A stretch of 64,000 bases of DNA from Glaciecola siphonariae (GTDB taxonomy: Bacteria > Pseudomonadota > Gammaproteobacteria > Enterobacterales > Alteromonadaceae): positions 434,001 through 498,000 of the forward strand of contig NZ_JBHSGU010000002.1 in assembly GCF_042652645.1 (NCBI RefSeq). Reading direction: 5' to 3'. Below, piece by piece: positions 43,570 through 50,412 of the stretch. The notes beneath the pieces were generated by a model that was not told the DNA's origin, did not search any database, and saw nothing but the letters and a program-made list of their open reading frames with translations. Each line of letters starts with the position of its first letter. Within the stretch, counting starts at the first letter, position 1. The position numbers and the translations under genes were made by a program.

Positions 43570-44579
43570 TGGCTAACCTGCTTCGAGCCGGCATACACTT
43601 CATTAAACAAGGTTTTGAAGGTCTCACATTTGTCATGTTTAGCCACTTTGCATGCGTTTACTAAGCTGGCACTTAATGCCATCCCATCTTTATGGAGCCT
43701 TCGGTTGATATCACTATCAACTAAAATAATACCATCCATTGCCTCGCTTACGGTCTCTTTAGGTACGTTGGCAATTGCAGCGACAAACTGATAAAAATTT
43801 TCAGGGTCTTTTTTAATGACGTCTATTGCTTCAAGCCACATATTAACAAGCTTTGCCTTGGTATCCGCGCCAACATGTGGTTTTGCCCAAAGCAAGTCAA
43901 ATATCTGATTAGGAAACGCTTCGCTGCTGGTAACAAGATGAAGGTTATCGTTTGCAAGTAAATGCGTAGATAAGGGTGGATAGGTAACGCAGGCATCTAT
44001 TTGCTCGTGTTGAAAAGCCTGTTCGCATTCTGTTTCAGGGATGATAATTTGTGTAAAGTATTTAAAGGGATCTGAGTCTTCAAAGGTTAAAGACATGAAA
44101 TATGACCCAATTCCTTGAGAAGGGACGGCGATGCGTTTTCCTCTCAACGCATCGGCATTTTTTAATGATTTATGGGCAACAATGACGTCGCCGCCTGCTG
44201 AAAAGTCGGTGATGATTACCGGCGATAGTGCTTGGTTCGATAAAATATTAGCATTGCTAAACTCCAACATCGACGTTGCTGCAGCATCGACTTCGTCACG
44301 CAAATAGCTACGTCGAAGATTAAATATGTTAGAGGGTTCAAGAATCTTTAGCCTGAGCTGATGCTTGTGGTCGAGCCCTTGCTCAATTGCATAATATAGA
44401 GGATAGAAACCGTACCAGCTCCCTACCACTATCGTAAGAGGGGTGGGGGGCTTATTTGACTCACAGCTAGTGAAGGACAGGATGCAAAACATACACACGA
44501 GCAAGCGCGAGCAACTGCTTTTGCAGCAGGCCCCAAAATTACCTGCTCCTGCTTTAGCTTGTGTACTGTTGTTGAACAC
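43566..44579 (-). CDS. NMT1/THI5-like solute-binding lipoprotein
   Basis: A 337-residue exported protein: lipobox LSFTSC after a hydrophobic stretch (Cys about 39), then the NMT1/SsuA-like fold (PLTIVVGSWYGFYPLYYAIEQGL, GKRIAVPSQGIGSYFMSLTFE, ACVTYPPLS). The family binds sulfonates, thiamine precursors, nitrate or similar ligands. No permease or ATPase gene is nearby. It overlaps the hybrid kinase by four bases, so a sensory rather than transport role is inferred. The start is GTG 44579 with AAAGG upstream. A hairpin covers that ribosome site and a 16-bp palindrome lies about 100 bp upstream. Confidence 0.85.
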   Translation of the reverse strand: MFNNSTQAKAGAGNFGACCKSSCSRLLVCMFCILSFTSCESNKPPTPLTIVVGSWYGFYPLYYAIEQGLDHKHQLRLKILEPSNIFNLRRSYLRDEVDAAATSMLEFSNANILSNQALSPVIITDFSAGGDVIVAHKSLKNADALRGKRIAVPSQGIGSYFMSLTFEDSDPFKYFTQIIIPETECEQAFQHEQIDACVTYPPLSTHLLANDNLHLVTSSEAFPNQIFDLLWAKPHVGADTKAKLVNMWLEAIDVIKKDPENFYQFVAAIANVPKETVSEAMDGIILVDSDINRRLHKDGMALSASLVNACKVAKHDKCETFKTLFNEVYAGSKQVSQ

Positions 44580-44584
44580 TCAAT

Positions 44585-44627
44585 TGCCTTTAAATACCCA
44601 TATAATAAGGTATCGGCAATAAAGGCA
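44585..44627 (-). promoter_or_regulatory. Hairpin over the lipoprotein gene ribosome site
   Basis: Outer arms TGCCTTTA (44585-44592) and TAAAGGCA (44620-44627), with inner arms ATACC and GGTAT. On the minus strand the AAAGG of the lipoprotein ribosome site (rc of 44588-44592) is inside the stem. On the plus strand it ends in eight Ts, so a terminator for antisense transcripts is an alternative. Confidence 0.45.
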
Positions 44628-44670
44628 TTTTTTTTACGAAACCAAGGCTTTAAAAAACCAAATCTGCTCG

Positions 44671-44686
44671 ATGTTGTTTACAACAT
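44671..44686. promoter_or_regulatory. Perfect 16-bp palindrome upstream of the lipoprotein-kinase operon
   Basis: ATGTTGTTTACAACAT, seven-base arms around TT, 92 bp upstream of the lipoprotein start. Candidate operator for an unlinked regulator. Confidence 0.45.
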
Positions 44687-44745
44687 TAATGGCATCGAAT
44701 GATAAAAAAGTTCGTGATGAGACGGCGACTTTTTGTAATTTGCTT

Positions 44746-44964
44746 CTACAGCCCGTCCTGTATCATTTTCTTTATAATTCTAGCTTTTACAAAATGATCC
44801 AATTTATGCGTTTGAATCCACCAAGTCGCAGCTTCCATAAGTAACTCCGGATCATCATTTCTGTTTGCGAAAAAAGCATAGAATGACAAACCAACACCAT
44901 CCCCTTTTACTCGATATTTTTTGTCGCAAACAGCTAGCATCTTATGTCGTAGTTCAGTTCTCAC
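44746..44964 (-). CDS. Small cytosolic protein of unknown function
   Basis: 72 residues with well-formed composition: basic N-terminus (RTELRHKMLAVCDKKYRVK), then GVGLSFYAFFANRNDDPELLMEAATWWIQTHKLDH. No signal or membrane segment. It reminds me of the small DUF6500-type family, but I am unsure of that name. It stands alone between the lipoprotein operon and the hydrolase, all on the minus strand, with about 80 bp on the upstream side. Confidence 0.55.
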   Translation of the reverse strand: MRTELRHKMLAVCDKKYRVKGDGVGLSFYAFFANRNDDPELLMEAATWWIQTHKLDHFVKARIIKKMIQDGL

Positions 44965-45051
44965 TTTCCAATTCCATATACAGGCTTATGGTATACAACA
45001 CCGTACGTAACAAGCAGCGGCGGTTCATGCCACTATCCGGTTAATGTATTT

Positions 45052-46026
45052 TTAATCGTCCGATTTCTGAGAAACAATATCTACAGTTTCAATAATCTTG
45101 CTTATCACCACCTCTGGAGCATCGGCTGGGATGTTATGAGTGGCCCCTTTTACAACGATATGCTCAGAGTTATTAGAAAGCTGCGCAATACTCTTTTGCA
45201 TTTCTGCCCACTTATCTCCTACGTTATAGAAACGAGGTGATGCTTTGTAAGCTTCTCTGTCATGACTCATTACCACCAGTTTTAAGTTACCGAAGTCATA
45301 ATTGAAGTCTTTTAAAGGCGTGAAGAAGCCTCCTTCGTTTCGGTAAGCTGACATTACGCGTGCGTATCGAAAACTGGAATAGTATTGGTCTAGCCGTTGA
45401 GCCAATGAAGAGTCATATCTCTTAAAGAGATTCTTGATGGCTGATACCCCCAGAATCGGGTCAGCATATTGCCAAACTTGCACATGCCTTGCGATGGGTG
45501 AGAAGGTGCCGCGCAGGATTTCATGCTGATTCTCGTGTGCCGAGTCTAACAATATCAGCGCTACCAAATTAATGTTGGCTCTTGCGGCAGTGTGTCTTGC
45601 GATGATACCGCCGTATGAACGTGCAACTATAACAACTGGACTGTCACCCGCAACATGTTGAATAAGAGACGCTTGAAGTTGAGCCTTTTGCTCTCTTGTA
45701 AAATCCGTTGGAATATCACCACTGCCACCATGACCTAATCGGTCGTAATAACATGACTTGAATGTGTCGGGCAATTGTTCGGAAATTGATGACCAAACTT
45801 GTTCCGAGTCATCGCCAAAACCAGATTCAAAAAAAACAAAAGGGTTTCCGCTTCCTTTACAGACATACCTCACTTGTTTGCCGTCAAACAAGAAGTAGTC
45901 GCCGGAAAGCGCAATAGGCTGATGAACAAAAAACGCAATAACACGAAGTAATAGATAAATACTGAATATTATTAGAATCGCTATGGTTATCTTGCTCGAT
46001 AAAAAACGTTGATAAGCCCAAGACAT
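45052..46026 (-). CDS. Membrane-anchored alpha/beta hydrolase
   Basis: A 324-residue protein with an N-terminal membrane segment (about residues 13-34, ITIAILIIFSIYLLLRVIAFF) and an alpha/beta hydrolase domain. Oxyanion segment VFFESGFGDDSEQVW, nucleophile elbow VARSYGG (Ser about 158), acid region LLDSAHE and base in GATHNIP. The elbow has Ala where GxSxG normally has its first Gly. The substrate is unknown. AAGGGA lies five to six bases before the ATG. It is 203 bp from the kynureninase-like gene and shows no kynurenine formamidase hallmark. Confidence 0.8.
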   Translation of the reverse strand: MSWAYQRFLSSKITIAILIIFSIYLLLRVIAFFVHQPIALSGDYFLFDGKQVRYVCKGSGNPFVFFESGFGDDSEQVWSSISEQLPDTFKSCYYDRLGHGGSGDIPTDFTREQKAQLQASLIQHVAGDSPVVIVARSYGGIIARHTAARANINLVALILLDSAHENQHEILRGTFSPIARHVQVWQYADPILGVSAIKNLFKRYDSSLAQRLDQYYSSFRYARVMSAYRNEGGFFTPLKDFNYDFGNLKLVVMSHDREAYKASPRFYNVGDKWAEMQKSIAQLSNNSEHIVVKGATHNIPADAPEVVISKIIETVDIVSQKSDD

Positions 46027-46229
46027 ATAAATCCCTTAATGTATGTACGCAAAGTCCCTTTAAGTATGCAACCCTTTGTAAGCGGCGAGTCTGCTCTTTG
46101 CGAAAGTTCGTTTTAATAGATTTGCTACAAAAGTTTTAATAGCCTCATCGACTATTCAATTTATCGCTTACAGTAAGTTTTGACAAACGTTTTATCGGGT
46201 TACGGATTTTGTTTACCCTTTAAACAAGG

Positions 46230-47507
46230 CTACAAGCAAGATAAAACCTGCTCAATATCGTTCACATCATTAATAACACTGAACGACAAGCGAATAAGCT
46301 GCTCTCTTTGATCAAACTTAACGCCTGCTTGCGTAAGCTTCTGCGCGGTGTCGTTGGCCGGCAATGGCAAACATAAAGTCCCTGAACACGCTATGTTTTG
46401 AGATGAACGCGAGGGGGTTTTGCTCAGCAAGTCACAGTAGTGAGCGGGAATTGCTTGAGGACTCGTCTGTAACAATTCCTGCAAAAAATGCCGCATCAGC
46501 ATAAGGTTATGTTCTCTATAAACGCTCGTGCTAATTGAAACGTGTTGTTCGATGGCGCTTGCTGCCAATATAAATGGCGCAATGCTAGGGGTTCCGCCAA
46601 AAAAGCGCGTAACGCCTTTGGCCGGCGCAAAGTGCGTAATGTCAAACTCGAATGGATTTTCATGAGAAAACCATGCTAGATGATCGGGAGCTAATTCTTC
46701 TGCGTGCTCGCTCGCTAAGCACAAAAATGCTGCTCCCGGCCCACCACTTAGCCACTTTACGCTAGAGCCGACCACGCAGTCTACCGACCACTGAGTGATA
46801 TCTATGGGAATGATACCCACAGACTGCGCGATATCAACGCCGCACCAAACATTGTGCGCGTGCGCCAGTGCGCTCAACTGCGCAATATTGCTCAACTCGC
46901 CGGTATTAGAGTGCGCATGAGTCAGTAAGCAGGCAAATGCGTCTGCTTGCGACAGCTGCGCTTCCCACTCACTCAAATCGTTAGCGCTACCGTCTATCAG
47001 GCAAAGCTCTAGGTGGTAAGTCTCGCAAAGGCCTTTCACTGCAAAACCCAAAGAGGCAAAAGCATCTTTATGCATAATGACCTTTTTTGGGGAGGAGGGG
47101 GATGGTGGTTTTGTACTGTTTTTACGTTTATTTCGTTTGGCAAGGGCTGCCAGCCATTGCGAAAAGGCGATGCTAACCGATGGCTGAGGGCAAATGTCAG
47201 CGCTGTTTGTATTTAGCAAAACGCTTAGAGCGTTTCTAAACCTGTCGATTTGCGACATCCAATGCGGCCATGCATCCCCACCGGTGGTTTGCCATGGCTC
47301 AAGATAATGCTCATTCAATTGTGATGTTGCGGTCTTGCACAGCGGACCAACGGAGTGAGCAAGGGCATATACACCCACTGGCCTATGATAAATCGAGGCA
47401 AATGACGGTGCGTCTTTTTCAAGCTTGTGCGTGTTTTTACTGTCTTGTTCGTTTGCCATTTTTTGCTCGCTATGACTTGCCGCTAATTGACGGGCGAACC
47501 TTACCAT
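46230..47507 (-). CDS. Kynureninase-like class V aminotransferase
   Basis: A 425-residue fold I PLP enzyme. The lysine is in VVGSSVKWLSGGPGAAFL (Lys251), Asp225 in CGVDIAQS pairs with the pyridine nitrogen, and the block FAPAKGVTRFFGGTPSIAPF resembles kynureninase. It would split kynurenine to anthranilate and alanine. Residues 124-142 are an odd K/S/P-rich insertion. It overlaps the dioxygenase gene by 38 bp if ATG 47507 (GGGGA upstream) is used; ATG 47459, 11 bp past that gene, is an alternative that drops 16 residues. The link to a dioxygenase and an Lrp-type regulator supports a tryptophan-catabolic role. Confidence 0.72.
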   Translation of the reverse strand: MVRFARQLAASHSEQKMANEQDSKNTHKLEKDAPSFASIYHRPVGVYALAHSVGPLCKTATSQLNEHYLEPWQTTGGDAWPHWMSQIDRFRNALSVLLNTNSADICPQPSVSIAFSQWLAALAKRNKRKNSTKPPSPSSPKKVIMHKDAFASLGFAVKGLCETYHLELCLIDGSANDLSEWEAQLSQADAFACLLTHAHSNTGELSNIAQLSALAHAHNVWCGVDIAQSVGIIPIDITQWSVDCVVGSSVKWLSGGPGAAFLCLASEHAEELAPDHLAWFSHENPFEFDITHFAPAKGVTRFFGGTPSIAPFILAASAIEQHVSISTSVYREHNLMLMRHFLQELLQTSPQAIPAHYCDLLSKTPSRSSQNIACSGTLCLPLPANDTAQKLTQAGVKFDQREQLIRLSFSVINDVNDIEQVLSCL

Positions 47508-48243
47508 ACTCGCTTCCCCAACGGTCGGTCATGGTACAGCGAATGTCCCACAATTGAGGAAAAAAGCGCTTGCGTGCACCTTGTTGCAATAAATCAACAG
47601 GCCTGCCTTTGAGAGAATCTGAGCCGAGCCCAATAGACCGATGGATTAAAAATAAATGCCGCCATCTAAATAGTTGAAACAGCTCGTCATATTCAATAAG
47701 CGCCTCAGCTATTGCGTATTTCTCATCGTGCGTATACTGCTCGTCATAAATGGAATCAATGCTGATTGCACCATTCTCCAAATAGCTTTCTTCAAACGCC
47801 TGCCATAAATCATTAGGCAGTTTAAGCAGCATTCTAAAGCCTGGAGACTCTTGGCCGCTGCCATTGCCTAACTGCAAACGAATTTGCTGATATTCTTTTG
47901 GCGACATGGTCTCGAGCACGCCAAGTTGGTCTATCATCATGCGCTGGATGCGATGCACTCTTGAAAAAAGCGTAATAACGCGATGGCTTTGGCGTTTACG
48001 CATATACTCAATTATTTCAACCAGTGTAAAGGTCATCAACTTCATCCAAAGCTCTTCTACCTGATGGACAATTTGAAATTGCAGTTCGTCGCTAGTTGAA
48101 AGTTCAGCAAGAGGCTTTTGGCAGCTTAGTAGCTTATCGCATTTCAGATATACACCGTAATCGAGCATGTCAGGGTTTTCAATCATGGCGTAGTATTTTT
48201 GTCGCATGGCATCATTATCGTGTGACGTTGTCTGTTTCGACAT
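47470..48243 (-). CDS. Divergent tryptophan 2,3-dioxygenase-family heme enzyme
   Basis: From ATG 48243 the protein is 257 residues. YGVYLKCDKLLSCQKPL, DELQFQIVHQVEELWMKLM, the heme-histidine region HLFLIHRSIGLGSDSLKGRP and RKRFFPQLWDIR place it in the TDO superfamily. The classical SGFQSxQ motif is replaced by GSGQESPGFR, so it may be a branch with another indole substrate (MarE-like enzymes are known in the superfamily). The next gene is kynureninase-like. ATGs at 48273 and 48309 are alternatives that add poorly conserved residues. It is divergent from an Lrp/AsnC regulator. Confidence 0.78.
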   Translation of the reverse strand: MSKQTTSHDNDAMRQKYYAMIENPDMLDYGVYLKCDKLLSCQKPLAELSTSDELQFQIVHQVEELWMKLMTFTLVEIIEYMRKRQSHRVITLFSRVHRIQRMMIDQLGVLETMSPKEYQQIRLQLGNGSGQESPGFRMLLKLPNDLWQAFEESYLENGAISIDSIYDEQYTHDEKYAIAEALIEYDELFQLFRWRHLFLIHRSIGLGSDSLKGRPVDLLQQGARKRFFPQLWDIRCTMTDRWGSEYGKVRPSISGKS

Positions 48244-48415
48244 ATTTTTACTCACATATTGGGCTCGCATCATTCCTAGTAACAGTATCGACGAAATACT
48301 TAAAAACATTGTTGTTATTATTCTATATACTGCGGGATAAATAAGAACGATGGTTTTTACATTGGCATTTAAATGGAGTAATGTTCTCGCATTTTAGGTG
48401 TTCATGTGAGCGTTT

Positions 48416-48523
48416 GTTTTATGAAGGGCATCAATACGCGTATAAACAAGTGCATTAATTCGAGTGTATACAAGAGCATTATCACGAGCATCAAAAGAAG
48501 CATCAACATGAGTGTGGGCAGAA
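48416..48523. repeat. 12/24-bp tandem array before the Lrp-type gene
   Basis: Nine consecutive 12-bp units (48416-48523), several alternating between a GCATYAA-type and a GTxTAxxCAAG-type to give a 24-bp period in the first half. It ends one base before the regulator start codon. Confidence 0.8.
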
Positions 48524-48528
48524 TATGA
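48421..48528 (+). CDS. Possible 35-residue repeat leader peptide coupled to the Lrp-type gene
   Basis: An open frame ATG 48421 to TGA 48526-48528, where the stop overlaps the regulator ATG (48525) as ATGA. It is built of 12-bp repeats, so the peptide has four-residue periodicity (units such as INTR, INKC, IITS, INMS). There is no strong ribosome site. It could be a translated leader or only a by-product of the repeat array. Confidence 0.3.
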   Translation: MKGINTRINKCINSSVYKSIITSIKRSINMSVGRI

Positions 48529-48980
48529 ACTTAAGCGAACAAGACAAACGAATATTACGCTTGCTTGAGCAAGACGGCAGAATGTCTTTTGCCGAATTAG
48601 CAAGCACCGTAGGCCTATCAAAAACGCCTTGTTGGAACCGAGTAAAGGCACTGCAAAAGCAAGGTTTCATCAAAGGCTACCGCGCGCAGCTTGACGGCAG
48701 TCTTCTTGGCTTAGAGATAAGAGCCTTTGTGCATGTAATTGTAAATTTTAACGAGTCAGCTCAGTTTGAGGCGAGCGTAAATGCAAATGACAATATTTTG
48801 CGCTGTGAGGCGGTGACCGGCGACTTTGATTATTTACTCGAGGTGGCCGCACCAGATATGCCTCGGTTTGACGTTTTGCTGCGTCACGAATTATCTAAGT
48901 TGCCCGGCGTCATGCGCTTTAGTACGTCTATTTCAACCCGAGAAATTAAGCACGCCCATGCCTACATGCCTCTGATTTGA
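48525..48980 (+). CDS. Lrp/AsnC-family transcriptional regulator
   Basis: A 151-residue protein: N-terminal helix-turn-helix (LSEQDKRILRLLEQDGRMSFAELASTVGLSKTPCWNRVKAL) and the RAM ligand-binding domain (EAVTGDFDYLLEVAAPDMPRFD). Lrp/AsnC proteins sense amino acids. The divergent arrangement with the dioxygenase and kynureninase-like genes resembles the KynR situation in Pseudomonas, so tryptophan- or kynurenine-responsive control is inferred. The 12-bp array lies in its leader. Confidence 0.9.
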   Translation: MNLSEQDKRILRLLEQDGRMSFAELASTVGLSKTPCWNRVKALQKQGFIKGYRAQLDGSLLGLEIRAFVHVIVNFNESAQFEASVNANDNILRCEAVTGDFDYLLEVAAPDMPRFDVLLRHELSKLPGVMRFSTSISTREIKHAHAYMPLI

Positions 48981-49154
48981 AAATAACTTAGGTAAAAATG
49001 ACGTCATAAAATAATCAAGTAATTAAACAATTACACGCAAATACACTTCTTGCGTTATCTGTAGCGTTAGCGCTGAAACAATTAGATACACTTTAAGCGC
49101 GTATTACAGTGAGTGTTAAGCAAATGACGTTAGGCTAAATGCACTAAAGCTTAG

Positions 49155-49160
49155 TATAAT
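49155..49160 (+). promoter_or_regulatory. Candidate -10 box for the RND operon
   Basis: TATAAT 65 bp upstream of the adaptor start. A -35 box is not clear (TAGGCT at 49131-49136 gives 18-bp spacing). Confidence 0.3.
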
Positions 49161-49224
49161 AATATGAGTAATATCATATTGATGCCGTTGCTCGGCGTAA
49201 AAATAACACCAAAAAGGCTTATTC

Positions 49225-50412
49225 ATGGCAAGTGGCTTAAAGAAAGTTGGCATTCCTATTTTTATTTTAGTTGGCGCGATTGTAATTATGGCGATTTTAA
49301 TCGCCAGTAAACCCGAGCCTGAGAAAAAAGAAGTTGAAAAGGCCGAGTTTTTAGTCGACGTCTCACCCATTGAATTCAACGATATCGAATTTTTAGTTTA
49401 TGCCCAAGGCTCGGTCCAGCCGAAAAACCAAACCATGCTCAGCTCACAAGTCAGTGGAAAAGTCATCGCTATCGCTGACAACTTTATCGAAGGCGGTTTT
49501 TTTAGTGAGGGAGACGTTTTAGTTGAGCTCGAAAGTGTTGATTATCAAACTGACCTCTTGCTCGCCGAGGCTGAGCTGGCAAGAGCTCAGGCCGCATTAG
49601 ATGAAGAAATTGCACGCGGTAGGGTTGCAGCTAAAGAATGGAGTTCATTTAACTCAGGCACACCACCCGAGTTAGGCCTTCGTAAGCCACAGTTAGCCAG
49701 AGAACAAGCAAATTTAAAAGCCGCTCAAGCAAATTATCAGCGTGCTTTACGCAATTTAGAACGCACCAAAATAAAGGCGCCTTATGACGGTTTGGTCAAA
49801 AGCCGCGGAGTAGACTTAGGCCAATTCTTACCCCTAGGCGGTCAGGTAGGAGAGATATTTTCAACTGACACTGCCCAAATTCGCTTACCGCTTACCGACG
49901 ATGATGTTGCCTTTATTGGCGATGTTCAAAATCAACAGCCTATTGTGACCTTAAGCGCCGAAGTCGCGGGTAAAAAACAATTCTGGCAAGGGCGTTTGGT
50001 AAGAGACGAGGCGGTACTAGATGACGCTCGCCGCGTGATTTACGGCGTTGTTGAGGTTAACGACCCGTACTTACGTCAAGATACACAGGTTAATCAGTCA
50101 GCATTGAAGTTTGGGCGTTTTGTTGAGGCGCAAATTACTGGCGTTCAAGCCAGTGGCATTGTTAAGCTTCCTCGCTTTGTGCTGCGATTAGACGGCACGG
50201 TGTTAACCGTTGATGACAATTCTCAATTACAAATTAATGATGTTGAAGTGATACGTACCGACGAAGACTTTGTATACATTGGTGGTGGCTTAGACCCTTC
50301 GCATCAGGTAGTCATGAGTGCGGTATCTAACCCCTATAACGGCATGCCGGTACGGATACTAGATACACCACCTACGGGCTCTGAGCAGTCTGTGCAAGAG
50401 GTAAGTTTATGA
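49225..50412 (+). CDS. RND efflux periplasmic adaptor
   Basis: A 395-residue membrane-fusion protein. TM anchor at about residues 9-28 (FILVGAIVIMAILIA), lipoyl/barrel parts around VYAQGSVQPKNQTMLSSQVSGKV and KIKAPYDGLVKSRGVDLGQFLPLG, and a short helical hairpin between (about 110-165). It bridges the RND pump to an outer-membrane channel, which is not encoded here. It overlaps the pump gene by four bases. Confidence 0.92.
   Translation: MASGLKKVGIPIFILVGAIVIMAILIASKPEPEKKEVEKAEFLVDVSPIEFNDIEFLVYAQGSVQPKNQTMLSSQVSGKVIAIADNFIEGGFFSEGDVLVELESVDYQTDLLLAEAELARAQAALDEEIARGRVAAKEWSSFNSGTPPELGLRKPQLAREQANLKAAQANYQRALRNLERTKIKAPYDGLVKSRGVDLGQFLPLGGQVGEIFSTDTAQIRLPLTDDDVAFIGDVQNQQPIVTLSAEVAGKKQFWQGRLVRDEAVLDDARRVIYGVVEVNDPYLRQDTQVNQSALKFGRFVEAQITGVQASGIVKLPRFVLRLDGTVLTVDDNSQLQINDVEVIRTDEDFVYIGGGLDPSHQVVMSAVSNPYNGMPVRILDTPPTGSEQSVQEVSL

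Noticed and set aside
45052..46026. Alpha/beta hydrolase as the missing kynurenine formamidase
   Set aside because: It is membrane-anchored, 203 bp away from the kynureninase-like gene and lacks the formamidase HGGxW motif.
48394..48651. A frame antisense to the Lrp-type gene with INALVYTR repeats
   Set aside because: The repeat comes from the 12-bp array read on the other strand; no start signal.
49009..49016. TGACGTCA as a regulator site upstream of the RND operon
   Set aside because: Only eight bases, common by chance, and it lies far from the candidate -10 box.
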